Shown: piece after piece, positions 39,532 to 46,741 of the stretch | Layout: each line of letters opens with the position of its first letter | Numbering within the stretch: position 1 is the first letter of the stretch | DNA from: Nesterenkonia marinintestina | Lineage (GTDB): Bacteria > Actinomycetota > Actinomycetes > Actinomycetales > Micrococcaceae | Length of the DNA: 64,000 nt | Assembly: GCF_025420485.1 (NCBI RefSeq) | Contig: NZ_JAOEFD010000010.1 | Span: 1 to 64,000 of the forward strand | Direction: 5' to 3' | The notes under the pieces: model-generated | What the model was told of the DNA's origin: nothing | Database searches by the model: none | What the model saw: only the letters and a program-made list of their open reading frames with translations | Made by a program: the position numbers and the translations under genes

Positions 39532-39570
39532 TTGCGGGGTCAGCCTACACCTGTTGCGCAGGCTGCGGGA

Positions 39571-39576
39571 TATCGT
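39571..39576 (+). promoter_or_regulatory. -10 element of the 39584 gene
   Basis: TATCGT 7 nt before the ATG, close to the leaderless pattern; the opposing TAGGCT of the riboswitch transcript lies 24 bp away. Confidence 0.4.
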
Positions 39577-39583
39577 GGTGGGC

Positions 39584-40423
39584 ATGCCCACCTCTGAGCA
39601 CCCTCCTGAGTCGGCCGCCGCTGTCCCGCAGTCCGCAGGTCCGCTCGTCCGCGCACTCTCGGCGGTGCTCGCCGAGACGCCGGAGCCGGCCGGTGACCGG
39701 TCGCCCGACGACGCCGAGGCCGGCGCAGAGGATCTCCTGCGGGAGGCGCTGCGCCGGCGTCATGTGGAGACCGAAGAGGTGATGCCCGGGCACCTGCTGT
39801 TCCGCTTCGCCGGCTTCGTCATCGGAGGCATGCAGGGCTCCCTGACCACACTGGTCTCTCAACAGTCCCGCCGGATCGCCGGGGACCCGAAGCTGCTGCC
39901 TCGCTTCCTCCGGCACGCGGACGTCGCCGTGCCGGACCCGGAGGACCCCCCGCAGAAGGCACAGGATCGGGACTCGGAGGACGATGACGAGGAGGACACC
40001 GAGGACGGCTCCGACGACGGAGACGCCGAGAGCTCCGTGGCCGGAGGCTCCGCGCTCGAGCTGGAGATCCTCGTCGTCGGGGACGACGTCGTCGCCGGCC
40101 TGCTGCGCACCCCGCCGTTCGAGCACAGCGACCAGGGTCTGATCTTCACCGCCGACGGGGAGGAGCGGCTCACAGTGGACGTCACCGATCAGCTCACGAC
40201 CGCCGTGCGGGAGCTCGCCGCCGACGCCGTCGGCGCCCTCCCCGGCCTGGGTGCCGCCTCGGTCCATGTCCTGACCCCTGACCTGGGATCCGCGGACGAC
40301 GCGGTGGTGACCGGCCTGGACGTGACCCCGGACATCCGCACCTTCCACCGTCCGGACATCGGTCGGGGACGTGACGCCGCCGGCGCGCTGGCGGAGAAGC
40401 TCCTCAGGCGCGCGAGCCGCTGA
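39584..40423 (+). CDS. Acidic cytoplasmic protein of unknown function
   Basis: 279 residues from the ATG at 39584. I do not recognise a domain. The N-terminal half has a helix-rich part (LVRALSAVLAETPE, LLREALRRRHVETEEVMPGHLLFRFAGFVIGG). A very acidic linker, about 118-150 (DRDSEDDDEEDTEDGSDDGD), leads to a C-terminal half with alternating hydrophobics (LELEILVVGDDVVAGLL, LTVDVTDQLTTAVRELA). No signal or membrane helix is seen. Its 3' end overlaps the sfnB-like gene by 20 bp tail to tail. It sits inside the segment flanked by the inverted riboswitches, yet its promoter is independent of them. Confidence 0.7.
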   Translation: MPTSEHPPESAAAVPQSAGPLVRALSAVLAETPEPAGDRSPDDAEAGAEDLLREALRRRHVETEEVMPGHLLFRFAGFVIGGMQGSLTTLVSQQSRRIAGDPKLLPRFLRHADVAVPDPEDPPQKAQDRDSEDDDEEDTEDGSDDGDAESSVAGGSALELEILVVGDDVVAGLLRTPPFEHSDQGLIFTADGEERLTVDVTDQLTTAVRELAADAVGALPGLGAASVHVLTPDLGSADDAVVTGLDVTPDIRTFHRPDIGRGRDAAGALAEKLLRRASR

Positions 40424-41663
40424 CCGACGCCGCCGTCGGGGCATCGCCGATGGCGTTGAGGCCTTCGGGCGTCGTGCCGTCGATCTCGTACTCCCCCAAC
40501 GACCGGGCACGGAACACGATCGGATTGTGCGTGGCCACGGTCTGGATGTTGCGCCAGTGACGATCCAGAGCCTTGGACCTGGACACTGCTGACGCCCCGA
40601 CCGTCTGGAACAGCTCACCGACGACGTCGAGGCACAGCTGCGGCACCACCACGTGCGCGCGCTCGACCGCGATCTCGCTGTCATAGACGGCCGTCGGCAC
40701 CTCACCGGCGAACCCGGGAGTGTGGGTCCCCGCGGCATGACCGGCGGCGAGTGAGCGGTCATGGACTCGGGCGACCTCCGACACGGTGGACTCTGCGGCG
40801 AACAGTCGGGCGGACATCCGACCCACGATCTGCTGGATCAGGGGATCCTCACGGAACAGCCGACCCGAACCCGAGGTGTTGAAGGTCCGCCTCCGGGTGC
40901 GGATGAGCTCGACGGCGTCTCGGAGCGCGGCCCGTGCCGCGCCGACCTGCACGGCCAGCAGGTAGAGCTGGAAGAAGGCAGCCTCATGGATCGCCTCGTG
41001 GGAACCGGGCACACGGTCCAGGACGCCGAACGGTTCGACCCCGACGTCGGCGAATCTGGTGGTCCCGGTGCCGGTCAGACGCTGACCGAATCCGTCCCAG
41101 TCGTCCTCGACGGTGACGCCCGGCGCGTCGACGGCGACCAGGGCGAACCGGCGTCCGGGACCGTCGTCACGGGCGGCCGATACCCGAGTGCAGTCGGAGA
41201 AGATCGTGCCGGTGGAGTAGAACTTCTCACCGTCGAGGCGCCAGGATCCGTCAGGCTTCTGTGACAGTACGGTGCTGAGATCTCCCAGGGCGTTGCCTCC
41301 CTTCTCCGTCGAGGCGTTGCCCACCGTCGTCCCGGTGAGCACACGCCGGTACCACTCGTCGCGGACCTCCCGGGGTTGGAAACGGAGCGACTCCACGAAT
41401 CCGAAGTGGCCCCGGTACAGGTGGGCGACGTTGGAGTCTGCCTCTGCCAGTCGGATCACCTCGGTGATCAGCTCCTCCAGCGTCACTCCCGGCCCGCCGT
41501 GATCAGCCGGGACGCGGAGTGCCCCGAAGCGGTGATCGTCGAGCGCTCTGACCTCGTCGAAGGGCAGCTCCCGCTCGAGTTCGCGCCGTACCGCTCCCGC
41601 GGCGACGTCCTTGAGCAGCTCCTCGGGAAGCTCCGCCTGCACGGTCTCCTGCGTCTGTGTCAT
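40404..41663 (-). CDS. Acyl-CoA-dehydrogenase-fold flavoprotein, SfnB/DszC family
   Basis: 419 residues. Acyl-CoA dehydrogenase fold: the N-terminal helical domain, the beta-domain with GNASTEKGGNALGD-STVL near 115-130, DGEKFYSTGTIFSD near 144-157, and the C-terminal segment AVSRSKALDRHWRNIQTVATHNPIVFRARSLGEY near 360-393. The W-RN--T--THNP-- motif is shared by DszC (dibenzothiophene monooxygenase) and SfnB, which use reduced flavin rather than dehydrogenate CoA esters. It follows metQ with a one-base overlap, so it is the fourth gene of a SAM-riboswitch operon. Probable role: oxidation of an organic sulfur compound, perhaps one carried by the MetNIQ transporter. Confidence 0.87.
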   Translation of the reverse strand: MTQTQETVQAELPEELLKDVAAGAVRRELERELPFDEVRALDDHRFGALRVPADHGGPGVTLEELITEVIRLAEADSNVAHLYRGHFGFVESLRFQPREVRDEWYRRVLTGTTVGNASTEKGGNALGDLSTVLSQKPDGSWRLDGEKFYSTGTIFSDCTRVSAARDDGPGRRFALVAVDAPGVTVEDDWDGFGQRLTGTGTTRFADVGVEPFGVLDRVPGSHEAIHEAAFFQLYLLAVQVGAARAALRDAVELIRTRRRTFNTSGSGRLFREDPLIQQIVGRMSARLFAAESTVSEVARVHDRSLAAGHAAGTHTPGFAGEVPTAVYDSEIAVERAHVVVPQLCLDVVGELFQTVGASAVSRSKALDRHWRNIQTVATHNPIVFRARSLGEYEIDGTTPEGLNAIGDAPTAASVSGSRA

Positions 41664-42550
41664 CAGCTCTCACTCTCTCTTCGGGTCTGTTCGACGTCGA
41701 CGTCGAAAGCGGTGTCAAGCACTCCGCCCTGATACTGGTCGAACCATTCCTGCACCTCATCCGACTGGTATGCGTCCTGCAGCGCCTCAGCCTTCTCCGT
41801 GTCCGCGAAATTCGGATTCGCTGCGACCACGCACGTGAACGGCAGGGCCACATCGCCCCCCTCCAGGGCCAATGCCTGCTCGGCGTCGAGGCCTATCTCT
41901 GCGGCGAGGCGCACGAAGGCGAAGGCCGCGTCGACATCGGAGATGCTCTGGGCGACTGACTGCTGGTCGACCTCGACGAACTCCAAGTTCCGGGGGTTGT
42001 CAGTGATGTCCGCCTGTGAGAGCTCCGAAACCTCGACAGAGTCGTCGATCTCCAGCAGGCCGGCGTCGGCGAGCAGCTTGAGGCCGCGCCCGTTGTTCGC
42101 GGTATCCACAGGTATGGCGATCTGAGCGCCGTCGGGGAGCTCGTCAAGGGTGTCGAAGTTCTCTGAGTAGATGCCTCCCGGTGCCTCATACACCGCGAAG
42201 GTGGGTTCGATGTCGAGTCCGTGGTCGTCGTTGAACTGATCCAGATAGCTGATGTTCTGGAAGAAGTTCGCGTCGTACTCCCCCTGGGCGACGGCCTGGT
42301 TGGGCTGGATGATGTCGGTGACGTACGTGGTCTCCAAGGTCCACCCGTCCTCCTCAAGCTGCTCCTTCACCAGCTCGGTCGGCTCCTGGAACGGTGCAGA
42401 CTCGGTGACGATCATGCTGATCGTCCGATCGTCATCGCCGGCGCCGGTGAGGCCGCAGCCGGTGAGCCCGGCGGTGACGAGCAGGATCGGTCCGGCGACG
42501 GAGAAGGTGCGGTGCGGGACCCGCGCGGGGAGGGGCACAGAAACAGACAT
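41663..42550 (-). CDS. metQ: Methionine ABC transporter substrate-binding lipoprotein (NlpA family)
   Basis: 295 residues. The lipobox LTGC lies at about 28-31 after a hydrophobic stretch. The mature part follows the MetQ/NlpA pattern: TTYVTDIIQPNQAVAQGEYDANFFQN--YLDQF near 80-110, IPVDTANNGRGLKLLADAGLLEI near 145-165, and QAVADFAFV-like stretches later. It binds L- or D-methionine or related sulfur compounds at the outer face of the membrane. It is third in the operon after metN and metI; the SfnB-like gene follows at once, and substrate preference may extend beyond methionine. Confidence 0.93.
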   Translation of the reverse strand: MSVSVPLPARVPHRTFSVAGPILLVTAGLTGCGLTGAGDDDRTISMIVTESAPFQEPTELVKEQLEEDGWTLETTYVTDIIQPNQAVAQGEYDANFFQNISYLDQFNDDHGLDIEPTFAVYEAPGGIYSENFDTLDELPDGAQIAIPVDTANNGRGLKLLADAGLLEIDDSVEVSELSQADITDNPRNLEFVEVDQQSVAQSISDVDAAFAFVRLAAEIGLDAEQALALEGGDVALPFTCVVAANPNFADTEKAEALQDAYQSDEVQEWFDQYQGGVLDTAFDVDVEQTRRESES

Positions 42551-42601
42551 AGGACAGCTCTCTCTCAGGAGGGGTGCGGCGAAAGGTGTGACGCGGCGGG
42601 T

Positions 42602-43264
42602 TCAGATGCGCTTATCGGTGAGCCGGGAGACCCTGGTCCCGCCCCACTGCACGAGGGTGACGAGCAGGAGCATCAGGACGATGGCCACCAACATCACCGG
42701 GGTCTCGTATCGGTAGTACCCGTAGCGGATGGCGAAGTCCCCGATGCCGCCTCCGCCGACCAGCCCCACCATCGCCGAGTAGGAGATGAAGCTGACGGTG
42801 GTGATCGTGATCGACCCGATGATGGCCGGCTTCGCATCGACGAGCAGCACGTTGCGGATGATCTGCCCGCGGGTCGCACCCATGGCTCGGGAGGCCTCGA
42901 CCGCCCCGGTCCCCAGCTGGGTGAGGTTCTGTTCGACCAGCCGGGCGAAGTACGGGATCGCGTTCACCGTCAGCGGCACGATCGCCGCCGCAGTACCGAC
43001 GGTGGTGCCGACCAGCAGCCGCGTGAACGGGATGATCGCGATGAGCAGGATCAGGAAGGGGAAGGACCTCACCGTATTCACCAGCGCGCTGACCACTGCG
43101 TGACGCTTCGGCAGCGGGGCGATGCCGCCGGGTGCGTGGTTGAACAGCCAGATCCCGATCGGAGTTCCGATGAGCACAGCCAGGGGGATGGCCACACCGA
43201 CCATCGCCAGGGTCTGCAGCATGGCGACCAGCAGCTCGCCGCGCAGTTCGAGGATGCGTTCCAT
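42602..43264 (-). CDS. metI: Methionine ABC transporter permease
   Basis: 220 residues, the usual MetI length, with five or six helices. It has the permease coupling motif EASRAMGATRGQIIRNVLL near 120-138 (EAA-like loop) and ends with SAMVGLVGGGGIGDFAIRYGYYRY, the MetI signature. The ATG overlaps the metN stop. It dimerises with MetN dimers to form the import channel. Followed 51 bp later by metQ. Confidence 0.95.
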   Translation of the reverse strand: MERILELRGELLVAMLQTLAMVGVAIPLAVLIGTPIGIWLFNHAPGGIAPLPKRHAVVSALVNTVRSFPFLILLIAIIPFTRLLVGTTVGTAAAIVPLTVNAIPYFARLVEQNLTQLGTGAVEASRAMGATRGQIIRNVLLVDAKPAIIGSITITTVSFISYSAMVGLVGGGGIGDFAIRYGYYRYETPVMLVAIVLMLLLVTLVQWGGTRVSRLTDKRI

Positions 43265-44118
43265 CAGCCCCTCACCTCCGCAAGCGTCCCGTCGGCGGAG
43301 GGCTCGTCGGTCCGCCGCAGCAGCGTCTCGACGTCGACGTCGGACGCGGCCCCCCGCTCGACGCGGATCCCGTCGCCGACCAGATACCGGCCGATGCTGG
43401 TGGTCGGCTCGAAGCTCCCCGAGGTCAGGTCTGACGCGGCGAACCGCTCCACCACCCGACCGTCCTCCATGACCGCGACGTCGTCGGAGAGCGCCTTGAT
43501 GACCTCCATCTCATGGGTCACCAGCACCACGGTGATGCCGAACTCCCGGTTCGCGTCGGCCAGGTACTGCAGCACCGACGCCGTGGTGAAGGGGTCCAGC
43601 GCCGACGTAGGTTCGTCGCAGAGCAGCACTTGAGGGTCGGGGGCCAGTGCACGAGCTATGGCCACCCGCTGCTTCTGGCCGCCGGAGAGCCGCGCAGGGT
43701 ACTCGGTGGACTTCGCGGCAAGGTCCACGACCTCCAGGACTTCCGAGGCCCGGCGTCGTCGGACCCGACGGTCCCGCACCCCGGCGAACTTCAGCGCGAG
43801 CTCCACGTTCTGCGCCACCGTCAGATTGTTCACAAGATGGAATCCCTGGAAGATCATGCCGATCTGGTGTCGGGCGCGACGCAGCTCCTCCGCCTCGAGG
43901 TCGGTGAGTCGGACATCTCCGACCTCGACCGTTCCGGCGCTGGGTCGCTCCAGGAGATTGATGTTCCGCAGCAGGGTCGACTTCCCAGCACCGGAGAATC
44001 CGATGATGCCCTGGATCCGGCCCCGAGCGACGTCGAGACTGACGTCGTCGACCGCTGTGACGGGTGGTCTTCCCCGCGATCCGGGGAACGTGGTACTGAC
44101 ACGGCGCAGTGAGATCAT
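43264..44118 (-). CDS. metN: Methionine ABC transporter ATP-binding protein, without NIL domain
   Basis: 284 residues from the ATG at 44116-44118; longer starts at 44130 and 44148 fall in the riboswitch. Walker A GFSGAGKST near 40, Q-loop IFQGFHLVNNLTV, signature LSGGQKQRVAIARAL, Walker B VLLCDEPTSALD, H-loop VTHEM. Typical MetN has about 340 residues with a C-terminal NIL domain that binds methionine and inhibits uptake. Here only about 45 residues follow residue 240, so trans-inhibition is probably lost. Control then rests on the SAM riboswitch, whose P1 stem overlaps the ribosome site. Confidence 0.93.
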   Translation of the reverse strand: MISLRRVSTTFPGSRGRPPVTAVDDVSLDVARGRIQGIIGFSGAGKSTLLRNINLLERPSAGTVEVGDVRLTDLEAEELRRARHQIGMIFQGFHLVNNLTVAQNVELALKFAGVRDRRVRRRRASEVLEVVDLAAKSTEYPARLSGGQKQRVAIARALAPDPQVLLCDEPTSALDPFTTASVLQYLADANREFGITVVLVTHEMEVIKALSDDVAVMEDGRVVERFAASDLTSGSFEPTTSIGRYLVGDGIRVERGAASDVDVETLLRRTDEPSADGTLAEVRG

Positions 44119-44126
44119 GGCGTCCT

Positions 44127-44246
44127 CCATCGGTCCCGGCGGTAGCACCTGTGCCGTGTCGGAGGCGGACGATGATGGTCCGCCGGATCACGCTCGGCAG
44201 GTTGCTGCGACGTCGTCGAGCCGGGTCTCTCAGTCGCTCTGGATGG
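44127..44246 (-). promoter_or_regulatory. SAM-I riboswitch of the metNIQ-sfnB operon, overlapping the ribosome site
   Basis: The minus strand shows CCATCCAGAGCGACTGAGAGACCCGGC, GACGACGTCGCAGCAACCTG, a longer P3/P4 region, AGGTGCTACCGCCGGG and ACCGATGG. The closing arm CCGATGG is followed directly by AGGACGCCATG, so the GATGGAGGA ribosome site of metN lies in the 3' strand of P1. SAM binding, which stabilises P1, should block translation directly. It is more diverged than the other two copies. Confidence 0.94.
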
Positions 44247-44263
44247 TTGCGAAGCTCTGTCAG

Positions 44264-44292
44264 CTTATGCACGGGGACGATCGGTTCGTCAA
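44264..44292 (-). promoter_or_regulatory. Promoter of metN operon
   Basis: TTGACG (44287-44292) and CATAAG (44264-44269) on the minus strand, spacer 17 bp; the transcript would begin about 10 nt before the SAM aptamer. Confidence 0.65.
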
Positions 44293-44475
44293 GGTGATCA
44301 TCGATATGTCGTCACCTGGAGAAACAGATGTTCGACCGCAGAGTCGCACGGTGACGAGGATCGCCCGTCGCTGCGGTCCGAGCCGAGAGTCCCCGGACGA
44401 ACCATCCGGAGTCGCCGGGCGTGAGGTTCCGGGGCCTCGGCGACGACCGCACCGGGTCACACGGCGACACCTGCA
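44293..44475. other. Spacer between divergent riboswitch promoters
   Basis: No gene is seen. It contains GGACGAACCATCC at 44395-44407, a 13-bp exact copy of the sequence entering the plus-strand riboswitch (44510-44522), possibly the remnant of an older S-box copy. Confidence 0.5.
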
Positions 44476-44505
44476 TTGTGTCCGGCCGGAGCGCAGACGT
44501 ACGAT
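44476..44505 (+). promoter_or_regulatory. Promoter of acyl-CoA ligase-metY operon
   Basis: TTGTGT (44476-44481) and TACGAT (44500-44505), spacer 18 bp; the start would fall near 44512, just before the aptamer. Confidence 0.6.
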
Positions 44506-44516
44506 GAGCGGACGAA

Positions 44517-44608
44517 CCATCCAGAGCGGCTGAGAGACCTGGCTCGACGACGCCGCAGCAACCCACGGGAGATCTCCCGCAGGTGGGTGCTACCGCCGGG
44601 ACCGATGG
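44517..44608 (+). promoter_or_regulatory. SAM-I riboswitch of the acyl-CoA ligase-metY operon
   Basis: CCATCCAGAGCGGCTGAGAG, ACCTGGCTCGACGACGCCGC, AGCAACCC, GGGAGATCTCCC hairpin, GGTGGGTGCTACCGCCGGG, ACCGATGG. The core is complete. The GGGAG after P1 (44607-44611) is the likely ribosome site of the GTG at 44624, so translational control as at metN is plausible. It is 91/92 identical to the minus-strand copy at 39440-39531. Confidence 0.95.
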
Positions 44609-44623
44609 GAGTGATCTGAACCT

Positions 44624-46741
44624 GTGTCGCTGACCGCAGCCCCCGCAGCCACGCACCCTCTGATGGCCGACGTGCACGCCTGGCCGGACCCGCGCACCGA
44701 AGAGGAGCGCCTCGACCACTGGGCCCGAGCCGCCGCGCTGCTCGACTGGGACACCCCCTGGGACGCCGTCCACCGGTGGACCCCGCCGGACCCCGCGGCC
44801 GAGACCGGCCCGGAGAACGAGTGGTTCGTCGGCGGCCGGCTCAACGCCGCGGTCAGCTGCGTGGACCGGCATGTGGCCGCCGGTCGGGGAGACGCCGTGG
44901 CGCTGCACTTCGAGGGTGAGCCCGGAGACCGGCGGGACGTCACCTACGCCGCCCTCCGGGACGAGGTCTGCCGCGCCGCCAACGCACTGACCGACCTCGG
45001 CGTCGGACCCGGTGACCGGGTGGTGATCTACCTCCCCGTCCTGGTCGAGACCGTGGTCATCACGCTGGCATGCGCCCGGATCGGCGCTGTCCACTCCCTG
45101 GTCTTCGGCGGGTTCTCCGCCGAGGCGCTGAGGTTCCGCGTCGAGGACACCGACGCCAAGCTGCTGGTCACCACCGACGGACAGTTCCGCCGGGGCCGCG
45201 CGGTCCCGGTGAAGGCCAACGCCGACGCCGCCGTCGCCGCAGCCGGACCGGAGCACGGCGGGAACCTCGAGCACGTCCTCGTCATCCGCCGCACCGGTTC
45301 CGAGGTCGACTGGACCGAGGGGCGCGACCTCTGGTGGCACGAGACCGTGGAGCCCGCCTCCCCCCTCCACACCCCCGAGGCCTTCGACTCCGAGCACGGA
45401 CTGTTCATCATGTACACCTCCGGGACCACAGGCAGACCGAAGGGACTGCTCCACACCACCGGCGGATACCTCACCGGCGCGCTGTTCACCCACCTGCGGC
45501 TCTTCGCACACCCGGATCCGCTCCGCCGCGAGGGTGAGGTCCACTGGTGCACCGCCGATCTGGCCTGGGTCACCGCACACACCTATGAGATCTACGGGCC
45601 GCTGGCCGCCGGTGCCACCCAGGTCATCTATGAGGGCACACCGGACACCCCGCATCCGGGACGCCACTTCGAGATCATCGCCCGCCACGGCGTCAGCACC
45701 TACTACACCGCTCCGACTGTGGTGCGCTCCCTGATGGGATGGTTCCCCGAGGGCATCCCCGCCGACTACGACCTCTCTTCGCTCCGCCTGGCCGGCACCG
45801 TCGGCGAGGCGGTCAACCCCGAAGCCTGGCGCTGGCTGCGTGCCCAGCTCGGCCGCGACACCGTCGACGCCGACGGCGCACCCGCCCTGCCCATGGTCGA
45901 CACCTGGTGGCAGTCCGAGACCGGATCCGCGGTGCTCTCCCCCCGCCCGGAGGACTCCGACCCCTCAGGCGGGCGCAGGCTGAAGCCCGGATGGGCCGGG
46001 CGGGCGATGCCGGGGGCCGCCGTCGCCGTGGTCGACGACGCCGGAGACCGCGTCCCGCCGCATGTGCAGGGCAGCATCGTGGTCACCTCACCGCTCCCTT
46101 CGGCCGCCCGCACGGTCTGGGGCGACCCGCACCGCTTCTACACCTCGTACTGGCAGAAGTACGCCGACCGCGGGTGGTTCCTCGCCGGAGACGGCGCCCA
46201 GGTGGACGAGGACGGCGACGTGCAGATCCTGGGACGCATCGACGACGTCATCAACGTCTCCGGTCATCGCCTCTCCACCATCGAGATCGAATCCGCCCTG
46301 GTCTCCCACCCCGACGTCGTCGAGGCCGGCGTATGCCCCGTCGAGGACCGGGTCAGCGGCCACGCCGCCGTCGCCTTCGTGGTGCTCTCGTCCGCCGCCG
46401 CGGAGCGCATCGACGCCGACGCCGCCTCCGCACACGAGCTGACCGAGGGGCTGCGCGCCCACGTCCGAGAGATCATCGGTCCCATCGCCCGGCCGCGGAC
46501 CGTGATCCCGGTCCCCGAGGTGCCCAAGACCCGCTCCGGGAAGATCATGCGCCGGCTGCTGACCCAGCTGCACGACGGCGAAGCCCTCGGCGACACCACC
46601 AGCCTGCAGAACGAACCCTGCGTCCCGGTGATCGCGGACATCTGCCGCGCACGCGGCACCGCGCCGACCTCCGGGACCACCTCTGAGACCACCTCCGAGA
46701 CGACCTCTGAGACGACCCCCACCGCACAGGAGAGACGATGA
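44624..46741 (+). CDS. Acetyl-CoA-synthetase-like acyl-CoA ligase
   Basis: 705 residues from a GTG, with an N-terminal extension compared with about 650 in Acs. P-loop YTSGTTGRPKG near 263, then WCTADLAWVTAHTYEIYGPLAAGAT near 308-332, DTWWQSETGS near 427 (the DTWWQ-ETG of Acs and PrpE, where the second Trp limits the acyl pocket to acetyl or propionyl), YTSYWQKYADRGWFLAGDGA near 506, and the acylation lysine in PKTRSGKIMRR near 632. The tail (residues about 680-705) repeats SETT. The ATGA overlap couples it to metY. Inferred role: acetyl-CoA for O-acetylhomoserine, or activation of a short acid released from an organosulfur compound. Confidence 0.85.
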   Translation: MSLTAAPAATHPLMADVHAWPDPRTEEERLDHWARAAALLDWDTPWDAVHRWTPPDPAAETGPENEWFVGGRLNAAVSCVDRHVAAGRGDAVALHFEGEPGDRRDVTYAALRDEVCRAANALTDLGVGPGDRVVIYLPVLVETVVITLACARIGAVHSLVFGGFSAEALRFRVEDTDAKLLVTTDGQFRRGRAVPVKANADAAVAAAGPEHGGNLEHVLVIRRTGSEVDWTEGRDLWWHETVEPASPLHTPEAFDSEHGLFIMYTSGTTGRPKGLLHTTGGYLTGALFTHLRLFAHPDPLRREGEVHWCTADLAWVTAHTYEIYGPLAAGATQVIYEGTPDTPHPGRHFEIIARHGVSTYYTAPTVVRSLMGWFPEGIPADYDLSSLRLAGTVGEAVNPEAWRWLRAQLGRDTVDADGAPALPMVDTWWQSETGSAVLSPRPEDSDPSGGRRLKPGWAGRAMPGAAVAVVDDAGDRVPPHVQGSIVVTSPLPSAARTVWGDPHRFYTSYWQKYADRGWFLAGDGAQVDEDGDVQILGRIDDVINVSGHRLSTIEIESALVSHPDVVEAGVCPVEDRVSGHAAVAFVVLSSAAAERIDADAASAHELTEGLRAHVREIIGPIARPRTVIPVPEVPKTRSGKIMRRLLTQLHDGEALGDTTSLQNEPCVPVIADICRARGTAPTSGTTSETTSETTSETTPTAQERR

